From positions 26,177,206-26,241,205 of the forward strand of contig NC_135360.1 of NCBI RefSeq assembly GCF_051622035.1: a DNA stretch of 64,000 bases, read 5' to 3'. Below the pieces are notes generated by a model. It had not been told where the DNA came from and searched no databases. It saw only the letters and a program-made list of their open reading frames with translations. The stretch is from Arctopsyche grandis. Its lineage: Eukaryota > Arthropoda > Insecta > Trichoptera > Hydropsychidae. Shown here in pieces: positions 48,867-59,838 of the stretch. A program made the position numbers and the translations under genes. How positions within the stretch are numbered: the first letter of the stretch is position 1; each line of letters starts with the position of its first letter.

Positions 48867-49084
48867 CATATATCGTTTTCGTTGTGATGAATGATTGTGT
48901 GGTTAAACGGGCATCGGGCATAATTTGATTATCGATTATTTTAGTTGTCAATGTTTAGTGGGCTAGTAAAAGGGAGCGTTCCGTTCCCGAATGAAGCTTT
49001 GGTTCCGTTCCCACCAGTGCTGCACGGTGGCAGTGTCAGTGTCTAGCGGTTCAACCGCCGTATGATAAAACTTAACCTAGTCAT

Positions 49085-49552
49085 TTGAAATATAATATCA
49101 AGCCGCTAATTTTGGAAGTGGCGTATATAGGAACTCTAAAACTCGCTGGTATATATGTAAAAAAAGAACATTATTACAATATAATGTCTACCTTTAGTGT
49201 ATTATTGTTTTCTCTGGAAACGTGTCTAGTAATGTTACGAGAACGTTTCACATATGAGAATTGTAACTTTTACTTGTTTTATATTATTTTTGAGTTTAAA
49301 AAACTCGTCGATTTTTTTTCCTTTACACACAGCTTTCCTTTTCGTGTATTGGAATATATTAAAATATGTACAGTTCCAAAAAATTTTAAGTATTTATATA
49401 CACACAGTGTAAATAAAATCTTTCACGTTAATGTTTCAATTATCGCCGTTTATTCCAGGAGAGCGTATTTTCTCATTGAAAGGACTAAATTATTTGTTTA
49501 TTTTACAAATCTATGTTATTATTATGAATATCTGCTTGAAATTAGTTTCTAA
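49085..49552 (+). CDS. Orphan ORF, unrecognised
   Basis: A 155-codon frame, long for such AT-rich DNA, rich in Phe, Tyr, Ile and Leu with hydrophobic stretches (for example STFSVLLFSLETCLVML). It matches no family I know. An AATAAA signal follows the stop at about 49568. The start context is weak (ORF begins in an AT-rich stretch without a clear ATG context), and there are no introns or neighbours that support it. It may equally be part of a long IRF2BP 3' UTR or a chance frame. Confidence 0.18.
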   Translation: MKYNIKPLILEVAYIGTLKLAGIYVKKEHYYNIMSTFSVLLFSLETCLVMLRERFTYENCNFYLFYIIFEFKKLVDFFSFTHSFPFRVLEYIKICTVPKNFKYLYTHSVNKIFHVNVSIIAVYSRRAYFLIERTKLFVYFTNLCYYYEYLLEISF

Positions 49553-49690
49553 GTATTAATGTTTATGAATAAATGTGATTGTATTGTAAACTATCTTTTA
49601 TTCTGAACCTTTTTTCTTCCTATTCATACTTATTTACACATCGAAATAAAACGTCCCACAGTTGATTCACAAACAAAAAGTATTGTATTG

Positions 49691-50231
49691 ATTTTGATTT
49701 TTTTAAATGCTTTTTATTATTACTGAATTATATATGTTGACAATGCATCATATATATATTTTAATAGCCACTGATCTACTGATCATTTTCTATTTTATAA
49801 TTTTATTTTATTTTTAGTAATTGAAATATTATATTATTCTAACATGTTCAGCATAATAGGAAAAAGAGCTCAAAAACCTATTTACAATTCTTATAAATGC
49901 TCAAACTAAAGACTATCCAAAGTCGACAATCTAAAGCAGATTAGGTATTTGTGAAAAAGTGTTGTATAAAAGTAAAGCTACATTCTAAAACATGAATGTA
50001 CATAGCTTTATAAGACTTGGATATAAGGATTGTAAATATGTAGGTTTTTGAGCTCTTTTTCCTATTATGCTGTAGATTAACATTAGAATAATATAATACT
50101 ATGATTACTAACCAAATTAAATTAAATTGTAAAATAGAAAATGATCAGTAGATCAGTAGCTATTAAAATAGATATAAGATGTATTGTGAACATAATTTCG
50201 TAATAATAAAAAGCATTTAAAAATCAAAAAT
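49691..50231. mobile_element. Foldback element with about 190-bp inverted arms
   Basis: The left arm (49691-49895) runs from ATTTTGATTTTTTTAAATGC through CACTGATCTACTGATCATTT to GAGCTCAAAAACCTA. It is matched by the complement of the right arm (about 50020-50231) over nearly its whole length, with scattered differences. About 120 bp lie between the arms. Target duplications are not clear. A split relative of the right arm is present at 23183-23800. No coding content. Confidence 0.82.
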
Positions 50232-50490
50232 AAGACCCATTATGAAAAAAAGTGAAATTTCTAAGAGAAGTATTAATTATATACACATATGTATAATATA
50301 TAACCCAGATTATTATGGTAATTGACGAAAAGTAAGGTTCCATGTATCGAAATTGAAATAAATTAATTGGAAGTGCATTGGTTTTAAAATTAAATATAAT
50401 AGATTAAACTTCAGCCATGCATATACATAAATAATACACATTCAATTTTGTGTGCATGTATACTACATAGTTTTGCATTTAGTTAAATTA

Positions 50491-50868
50491 CACTGTTCGA
50501 CAAATGACGACTTTTTTTGGTTCAGAGACGAGATATAACTTTTCTTATAGATCTATGCCCAGTGAACACGAATCTGGTAATAAAAAGTGTTGATTGGCTC
50601 GAGATTCAGGGATATGTGTTTTTTAAATCGCGCGATTTTTCTATATCTTGGTGTTGTTCGGTCGATTTCTCAAAATCTGTTAATTTCCTGTTCAAAATGA
50701 ATATTGGAATCTATAGTCGGGTATTTTATCTTTCATTTGTAGTACTTTTCAGCTTTCAAATCTCTCTAAGTAGTCGCCCAGTTCAAATCAAAAGTCAAAA
50801 TTACGTATTTTCACTTGGGCATAGATCTATAAGAAAAGTCACCGAACACTAATCAAAAACACGAGACT
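50491..50868. repeat. 280-bp dispersed repeat, copy 2, with inverted tail
   Basis: 50491-50768 match 32628-32907. The segment CTTTTCTTATAGATCTATGC (about 50537-50556) reappears inverted at about 50820-50840. The pattern suggests a TIR-like element of which the 32.6-kb copy kept only one side. No protein is encoded; the 111-codon frame across it is not conserved in copy 1. Confidence 0.75.
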
Positions 50869-51147
50869 TGGATACTAATACAAATTGTAAATGCGTTTTT
50901 ATTGATTTGTGGTCTTCTAAGAATCAATAATGATTATATGAAGTAGTGTGGGTGTATTGCTAGAACACATACAAGTGTCATTAGTTCATATAGTTTATTA
51001 TGGTCTTTTGGTTGCTAAGATACAATACAACAGATGGTGCAACTCTACATATATATAATTCATTGACTTGCACTTTCGATACATTTAAGTTTCACGCGCG
51101 TCATCCTATATAATTACTGAACTTTGTAAGGTTCAAAACTTTTCGAA

Positions 51148-53529
51148 ATGCATCAAGAGACTTTAGAAATGATTCAACCTCAGTTAACTTCACTCGATAA
51201 ATATTTGGTGAGTTTTAAAAGCATTAATAGCAAATTTGACTTATATATTATTACGCAATAACTTCATTTATACATTCTTATTGGTTAGGTATTAAAACAT
51301 GCTACTCAAGTACATAGTTTCGAAAAGAATTCATCCGAGAGTAAAAAGAATTTGCTCGCACTGGACAAAATACGTGACATGATCTGCATGGCTGAGGATA
51401 AAATAAAAAGTATCACGGAGGATATGTTTGTCAATGCGGAATCAAAGTGTGTGCATTTGAACGAACCGTCATATTTCGACGATGATTTTGATCAGAAGTC
51501 TTACATTCAGCAGCTCGTTAAAGCAAAGTTATACGGTATGACCATCATTCAAGACGTCGACACGACAAATATGCTGAGGAAAAACAAAATGATGATGAAA
51601 ACAATGGTTAATATGAAAAATCGATCAACATTGCAATCATCGTCCAGAAGATTATCATTAGAAACCTTTGAGCCCGTTAGAGAAATTGAAACTTCAACGG
51701 CAACTAATAGAAGTATTGTAAAAAATATTCAACTTATTGAATTAAAAGCAGACTATGATGATGATGATGATGAACCTGAACAAAAATGTAAAAGTTATAA
51801 ATTGGCTGTCCAAAATTTGCCGAGTATTAGTATTAGATCTCAATTGATGGAACAAAAGTTTCCGTCGGTAGATATATATCCTTGCGATGAGAACAATTCT
51901 GTTCCGGATAAAAATTATAATATTGCTGTAGTTGAATCTAAGCATAAGGAAGATGTTATTATTAAAGAAGTGCCAGTTCAAAATGTGACTGATACTAATG
52001 TCGGTGTTGAATTAAATAGTACATGCAAAGATGAGGATAAACCGAGTATTCTTCCATCAAAGAAAGTAAAGTTTGTTAAATTAGTAGATGATCCTGCTTT
52101 GATGAAACTTGATTTTCCTGTAATTAATACTGGAAGTGATTTAAAGAATAATGTAAACCTGGGACTCAGTGAAATAGCTAATCAAAGTAATTCTTTTGTA
52201 TTTCTGAACAAACACAATATAAATTTGCCAGTGAGTGATAGTCCATATAGAAGTTTGAGGAAGAAAAATATATCGACGTTGAAGAAATTCGGTCTTCCAG
52301 AAATTCAGAAGATATATAACCCTAAAAAAACGCTGCTGATCCAAAGAGGATCAAGTTTTCAATTTTCTAGTCCTTTCATAACAACAAACAAATCCCACAA
52401 GACATTTACAAGTCGTCAATATGGATCTAAAAATTCATATTCGTCGAGTAAGCCGTTGAATGTAACAAGTACTAAAAAATCGCACGTTAGTACTGAATAT
52501 ATTCCATATTCGAAATTCACAGTTGGTGGTGTAAAAGTTGACAGAAAACCATTGAGCCATTCGCATTCGATTACAATTGATGATCCGAGGGCAGTTAACA
52601 TTCCGATGACTTACAATGATATCGACGAATCATATGATATCAACGACTTAAATATAAACAGTACAAATTCAATGAATCAAACGGAAGAAATTGATCCAAA
52701 TTCACATGTTGAGCCCGAATCAACAAACTCGAAAGATATTTTAAGTAATGTATCAAAAGTCAATTCAGAACATAACAAAGCAACCCAGACAAGTTTAAAG
52801 TATATTGGAGATATTTGTAAAGATATCAGAAATGTTAATGAAGATGTAGTTGAAAATTTAGAAACTATAAAAGCAAATGGAGCAATTGTCGAGAATAACT
52901 TACAAATAGAAGATGAACCCGTTCCGAGTACTTCTAAGCTTCCGAATGAAAATGAAAATATCATTGAGATGACTGATTCTCCAAAAGCAATTAAAAAGGG
53001 TAAGGTTTCAACGTTGCCAAAGGATACACAAACACCTCATTTGAAAACGGTTGATGTGATGACATCGCCTCCAAAGATGATCAATAGAAAACTTTCACCG
53101 GCTTTTGTTGAAACTAAAAAAAGTACACTTACCAGTCCGGTAAATTTCTCTGGCGATGATCAAATATCGAATAAAGAAATGAAAGTGAACGAATCTTTAT
53201 TATTATCGTCTAATGATAGTAAGCATGATCCAAATGATAGTGGAAGCAAATCAAAATATTATAAGAAACAGCAATCCAAGATCGATATTTCAACAGACGA
53301 CTATATAGAGGGCTCGTATTCTGAATCGAGTGACTTGCAAAGCTTAGGAGAAATCAATTTGAGGATTTTAAAGAAAAGACTTGTGAAAATAATGGATGAT
53401 ACAAATTCTGTATACAGTAACAGTTCTTTTACAACAAGTATTAACAGCGATATACACTGGAATTCGACGTTATCGTCTAAAAAAAGTGATGGTGAAATAA
53501 GTGTTCAAGTAAACAATAGAAGGAAATAA
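51148..53529 (+). CDS. Unrecognised 766-residue, largely disordered protein
   Basis: Exon 1 is 51148-51207 (MHQETLEMIQPQLTSLDKYL) and exon 2 is 51289-53529, joined by an 81-bp GT-AG intron (GTGAGT donor) in phase 0. I do not recognise the family. The first 110 residues look structured and helical, with a KIRDMICMAEDKIKSITEDM helix and SYIQQLVKAKLYGMTIIQDV. The rest is rich in Ser, Asn, Lys and acidic residues, with an Asp run at about 175-181 and many SP/TP sites (for example MTSPPK). A short predicted-ordered acidic segment near the C-terminus contains YSESSDLQSLGEINLRILKK. No signal peptide or membrane segment is seen. Such a layout is common in cytoskeletal, centrosomal or chromosomal scaffold proteins, but that is only an analogy. 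A polyadenylation AATAAA lies at 53685-53690. Confidence 0.8.
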
Positions 53530-53684
53530 ACTATTGTATGAGAATTTGCTTAATACATCATTTAGATTATGCTATACATGTTCAATAATAATGTGTAATA
53601 TGTATGAGAATGATATATAGTGTAGTTTTAATAATTTTTAAGAAGATTTAGTGTATTATAAATCAAATATTTGTGAACTAAAAC

Positions 53685-53690
53685 AATAAA
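53685..53690 (+). terminator. Polyadenylation signal of the 766-residue gene
   Basis: AATAAA 156 bp after the stop codon, the first canonical signal downstream. Confidence 0.6.
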
Positions 53691-53960
53691 CTAACGCTGA
53701 TTGATGGCAAAATAATATATTATTTTAGGTTGATAATGCTCAGCAACACCACTGAAAGTACAAAAGGTTCCTAGTAGTGTCACAGGGATCTTATTTAAAA
53801 TACAAACTATACACCGGTCAATAACTGAAACTTTTTTTTTTATATACAATATTGTGTTTATGTAAGTAAATGTTCCTTTTATTGTAATGTGATACAAAAT
53901 GAATAATAAATAAATGCTGTATATATTTTTTATTTTATACATACATACATATATACCAAG

Positions 53961-54375
53961 AAGGCCTAACAGGTAAACCCCAATGCGCCTTCCTGGCCAG
54001 TTACAAACAATGCAGCATTTTTATTACATAAGTCGCTACATTGCGAGACACTGAAAAACTCGAAATTATGAATTTTAGACTTGTACATAAATTTTATTAT
54101 AAATTAATCATATTCAAATAGTGGTGACATAGTGGGTAGAATGATTTTTAGCCAATTGAATGGAGGAACCGTTCCAACAATGAAATAAAAAAATTGGCAA
54201 ATTCTGATAGAAAACGATCGATCTGGAGACACAAATACCCAAGTCTGAACAGCAGCATTACAGATATACTCAGAATAAATTATTTTCAATTAAAATTGAA
54301 GTCAACTCATGGAATCGAACCCGGCACCTCGGTGCTAGGTAAAAGCTAAACCACTGAGCCATACTGTTGGGATTT
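53961..54375 (-). mobile_element. tRNA-derived SINE, copy C (most complete)
   Basis: On the minus strand the head near 54370 has a TGGCTCAGTGG-type A box (complement of 54353-54363) and GGGTTCGATTCC as B box (complement of 54314-54325). The body shares GGAGGAACCGTTCCAAC (plus-strand reading, near 54163) with the other copies. The 3' part ends with the CAGGTAAACCCCAATGCGC block (53970-53988), also seen at 44371. It lies between the 766-residue gene and MRPL14. Confidence 0.8.
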
Positions 54376-54697
54376 TAATTTAACTGATCATCCGATCTTC
54401 AATAAATGATATTTTTAAACAATATTTATTAAATTTATGACTATGGACGTTATTGATACTGTTACGACTGGTTTCACATAACGACGAATGGTCGCCCATT
54501 TTGACGTTTGATTTTGAGGTTACTTTTCCGCAGCAGTCCAATTATTTCAAGAGTTTTGTATACATTTGAATGGTAATTGTAATTAATTAGCTTCTTTGAA
54601 TAACAGTTGAATATTTTTCTTCGATTAATCTTATTATTGGATCACAATTAGAGACGAATATTACAAATACACCATACTGAAATATTTTTTAGACGAG

Positions 54698-55229
54698 ATG
54701 AATTTCACATCCACAATATGGAAGCTAGGCTCTCATCTGAGAAACGTCGCATCATTTCACACCACGCCTGTATGCAAAAATATCCAATTACTGACACGCT
54801 TGAGAGTAGTAGATAACTCAGAAATAGGCAAGAGAGCCATGGCTGAAGGCAAACCGCCTAAGGTTATTCACGTCTATAATAAAAGAGGTTCAATATTTCA
54901 AAACATGTATATATATATATTTTTATTTGCACAACTTTAAAGTCTATTTGTGTATTGCAGGTCTCGGCGGGATCGGAGACAAGGTAATGGTCGCTATAAA
55001 AGGTCAGAAGAAAAAAGGGATTCTCGTCGGCTTGAAGAAGGTACAAAAACCTTTGGTTCCAAAGTATGACAGCAATAATGTTGTTTTGATCGATGATACT
55101 GGAACTCCTCTGGGGACCCGAATCCACGCTCCGATACCTACCATTTTGAGGACGATACTCAAGTCGAAGACGCACGTGAAGGGCGCCGATTATACTAAAG
55201 TGTTATCCATAGCTACCAAATTTGTATGA
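54698..55229 (+). CDS. MRPL14: Mitochondrial large-subunit ribosomal protein uL14m
   Basis: Two exons, 54698-54887 and 54961-55229, with a 73-bp GT-AG intron in phase 1 (weak GTTCAA donor), encode 152 residues. About the first 30 residues (MNFTSTIWKLGSHLRNVASF) are basic, hydroxylated and amphipathic, as expected for a mitochondrial presequence. The uL14 fold follows: LTRLRVVDNSEIGKRAMAEG, IHVYNKRGLGGIGDKVMVAI, KGQKKKGILVG, then YDSNNVVLIDDTGTPLGTRI and PIPTILRT, ending SIATKFV, all close to animal MRPL14. The protein sits on the subunit interface of the mitochondrial 39S subunit. Length and domain ends match the family. It is convergent with calcineurin B downstream. Possible polyadenylation signals are AT-rich ones near 55290 and AATAAA at 55653-55658. 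Confidence 0.96.
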
Positions 55230-55659
55230 ATGTTGTTTAGAATTTAAAAATGTAGTGTATATGAATAATGAATCTTCCGAAAGCCAAATAGATTGTTTCA
55301 ATTTTATATATGATTGGATTGTTGTTGATTTTTTCTTTACATATTTTATTTGGTGACCAGAAAAATGCACTCAAATGAGACAACCAAACTTTCAAATTTG
55401 CTCAAGGAGAACTAACGCAATAGAATTCCACAAAAAAGCGTCAAGGGGTTTTGTATGTATGTAATCGGAGGGTGCTAATTTTTTTTTTGTGGAATTCTAT
55501 TGCATAAGTTATTTTTGAGCGCCTTTGAAAATTATGACTTCATGAAAAAACGCTACTATTCAGTGCAATTTAGTGCATCTTTCTGGGAACCATTTTTTTT
55601 TTATATATATGATCTGTTTGGTTTTTGAAAGGCTTGTCGTATATGTAAGTCGAATAAAA

Positions 55660-58600
55660 TGATTTTCGTTTTAAATTATGAAGTCATTTATTAAGATTTT
55701 TACATGCAAAAATGGAAAATTGTACAGTAGAAGATAAAATTTAATGAAAAAAAGAATACAATTCTTTCGGTAAAATCGCTCAGTATATAATATACGTACA
55801 AAGGAAGTTCTTATATTTTTTTTTCTTAAATTCCGCAGATGCACTTTCCCGAATGATAAAATTTATAAATATAATAATATATTTAGCTAGATTTCTCCAG
55901 AAAATTGCATCTATGCGAGACGATCAAGCTGGATGATAACACCGTGACACATAGCGACTCGACACACACACTCATGCACACGAGAACTTAACACTTATTC
56001 AAAAATGGCAAAATAGTTAACGTTGGTGACCACTACGGATGGGAGATGAAAGCGTGTAGGCGTCGGCTGTTCAATTATTACATTCGCAGTCCGACAATAC
56101 AATTCATTGATAAATTGGCCATCAATAAAATCTCCCTTGTTTGAGAACTTCGCCGAGATATTATCAAGGGCCAATTACGCTACATATGTATATATATGTT
56201 CATAATTTTCATTAAAACCTTGAAGTTTACATTCGCGCCCTAAAACAGTTTTCCAAATATTATAACAGTAAAAAACGTGGCTTCCCGAGCCGTTAAATAT
56301 ACACGTATTTTCAAAAATCACATTTATATCAGAAACGGTATATATCATTACTGAGGAGAGGCAATATTCATCGGAGCTGAGATTTTACACATTTAACAAA
56401 CGGTGACAGTCTTTCTCGTTAATATATACTGTTCTAGTTAACAATACAATGACGTTAGTACGATACAATGACGAAATATACAGACACTGTTCAATTAATT
56501 AATCAATATAATGTATAGTGATGATTCTAACGTTGGCGCTCCTCAAGCTCGGTCGATAACTTCGCTCGTGAGCGTTTACCGTTTGGGATCCGCCGCGCAC
56601 TAGACAATTTACAACTTTGGATCATTCACATTCACGCACACGCACACTTCCGGAGTAGGTCCCGAGACGACCAAATGGATACCGTTAACATTAAAGTTAA
56701 TAAAATTTGAACATTGAAATTAACCGTTAGTGAGGATATAATATAGGGGTCTCAGTCCCGCCAGTGCAAGGTTTCTTTCGTGACTAACCGACTGGAGCTT
56801 ACTTTAAATACAATAAGAGCTCTATTATTTTGATATTATAAAACCTTTTGTACAAATATACGATCAGGACTGGATCACACTGAACAAATTCATTAGTAAG
56901 GGAGGGTTTAGTAAGGTGCGGTTTTTAAATCCGGCCTTGATTTCCCCCCCTTTCTATTTTTTTTTGTGCACAGCATGCAAAAATATATCATCGAGTAGCC
57001 ACAACTTACTTATCTTACAATAATGTCATTATGTATATATTATTTATTTATATTTGAAGCAAACATTAAATTCCAATTAACTAAATAGACTAAGCGATCG
57101 ATGAAAAACAGGGATATTATAAACGTGATCGTCAGTTTTTTTTTTTGAACAGACTATCTACTTGTCTTTAAGTACAATATTTATCGTATATTATTAATTT
57201 CAATAAAATAGACGAAAAGAGATTTTTTTTGTTTAGTAAGATTATCAATTAATGATATAATAATCCTATTAAAATGGATAATAAAAGGGGATAAAAAAGT
57301 AGTTGCAATATTTTATAAAGAAAAAAATAAACAAGAAAAAGGATTTACTCGTAAAGAGATGGGATTGCAAATTACACGATTATATTTTAATAATGAAATC
57401 AATCTCTTAAAACACTATAAACAACTATCCGTCGCCGTGTGCCGAGTCTGCGTGACCCGACCGACTTCGGATAAATTTTCATAAAATTTAATTACAACAA
57501 TATTTAGAAAAAGACATACACAATTCTCTAAAATGTACACAATGAATTTTTTTTTTTAATTTTTAAGATAATTAAACTTTAAATGATAAAACGATATTTC
57601 ATATACATCACATTTTATGCAACAGATCTTTGTTTGACGATGGCATCTAACAGTGTCCATTTCGCACGGAGTTTTTTTTATTTTGAGATTAGAAATACAT
57701 AGTGGATAATATAATATATATTTAATAAATTCGAGTGCAAACACATTTTTATTAGTGCGTCGTGAAAATATTTTTATATAATCGAATCGGACCGTTTGAG
57801 AGCAACTAACTGCCACTTCATACATTTGACGGATCGCCAGGACAGGACATCAAACACAACCGAGTGGTTAACACGGCAGGATGACAAATTCATACGCAAA
57901 AAATCTTTACTATTACTACTCAAACGATCGCTTCGCATGTGTATGCATAATTCATTCATATTAAATATCGAATGTACATATATGTAATTATATAAATAGA
58001 ATATTTGCCATATATTATTTAATTCATAAAAAAGCGTTCATGAAAAATTGAAAATCATCAACAAATATAATTCTGATTATGACAAAAATATTAATAAAAA
58101 TGTTCTCAACAACACCATTACGATCCCGTCTGAACGTTTATGTATATTCCATATTAGGATCGGCGCACTGTAGATATCGTGCCACAGTAGCTAGTTGTAA
58201 AGCTAAATATGAGAGTTAGGGTTATTCTGCCGCATTACAAATAATAGTAAAATAAAAGCCAATCGAAATACGAGGATATGTCGAGGGGATTCCGACGATC
58301 CTCAACTCGTCCCGAACTTCGCCCGGTTGAACAGCGGCGAAGATCACACGTGATCAAATGATCAAAATGATCCGTGGTGTCCAAAGATCGGTGTAGAGGT
58401 CGCCGAATCAAAACTGCAAGTGATTCTTAGGTTGGGACGATGAAATAAATTCACACAAGATATAACAGCGTCTGCGCGGTATTACTCGTTACGGGGGACA
58501 GATATACTAAGCTGAACAATCTATATACCATATTTACACCTTGGGGGGGGGAAAATCGTAAATGGCGATACATCATTATCATTACATATTGGGAATATTC

Positions 58601-59838
58601 ACAAATTTGATGAATACAAACACTCGAACGTTTCAAAATGACCATTTTTACTTTCGTTTCAGGACTATTGCAAAGGACGTCTACCGTTTCACTTTTAAAA
58701 TACTCCATTACACATATGGTTAGTATGTACAGAGGAAGGGAGTAATACATAGAACATTACACAACGCCTATATATTATGTATATGAAAAAGACTAACAAA
58801 TCACTTTACATTATTATAGAGGCTATGTGTGTGTTTTTTTTTTTAATTTATTTAATTAAATTTACTTTATCATCTATATATCGAAAAACTTGTATTTGCA
58901 TAAACGGAACGTAAAAGAGTGTCGTACAAGTATATTCACTACAGTAGAAAAAGTATTGCTTTATTTGCAATTATTTGTAATGTGCAGATTTCGTAATCTA
59001 TAAATATATCTTAGAATATTTTTATTAGATTAATAGGTACTATTCAATTAAAAGTTATTTTTTTTTAAATTTAAACACTTGATTTAGAAATTTGCTTGAT
59101 TTTATCGTAATCATGGCACAATCGATTCAATACAACCGAGACCAGGCCCACAATCATGGTACGAAGTGACAAATGCGCGAAATTTGAAGCAAAAACTCTG
59201 TTTGAATTTGTCCATCGGCTATGCAGGGTAAACAGCGAAAAGTTAAAACGACAATAATAATAAATAAGTTACAAAATAACAAAACAAAACATAAAGGCAG
59301 GCCTCGGCTCAATATATGTCTAATAAAAATTGTATTTTGTGAGGATTCAAATACTACACACAACACTATTGACCTTATTATTTGAGGTACACGTTTTGAT
59401 AGGTACTGGCGATGCGGCTAAAAAGCAACGTTTGATCATTTAAGATTACTTTTATTACTTATATTATGTACAATCAAGTTTTCACGAGCGACGAAAGCCG
59501 AGAGCGTCGTGTGTACGAAATATACTTCCTGCCCCATCTTCCTTTCCTCCGATTAAAAATATAAGTATACAATAGCGAGATTACAATTATAACAAGTATA
59601 AAATTAAATATCACTAGACTAAATAAAAATATTTAACGATAATAATTTAAGTCAAAGGTATTGCAATATTTCTTTTTTTTTTGTTTACGAAGAATACAAA
59701 ATCATAACGAAATGGCATTCTTTTATTAGCTATTTACCCCACAATGCCAATGACTAGATAACAACTTTATATATACTTAATTGTTAGAGATATAATTTAA
59801 AATCATAAAAAATAAAACAATTGACAGAGCAGCAGAAT
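55660..59838 (-). other. Region downstream of calcineurin B; possible long 3' UTR
   Basis: About 4.2 kb with no reading frame of note and, unlike the rest of the window, no transposon ends, SINE heads or LINE motifs that I can find. Minus-strand AATAAA signals (TTTATT on plus) occur soon after the stop (59722-59727) and at the far end (55687-55692), facing the MRPL14 3' end. Either a short or a very long calcineurin B 3' UTR is compatible; the lack of insertions favours constraint. A GC-richer patch lies at 58130-58440. Confidence 0.4.

Noticed and set aside
51742-52964. Minus-strand frames inside the 766-residue gene
   Set aside because: Shadows of the long plus-strand exon, which has clear splice sites and a polyadenylation signal.
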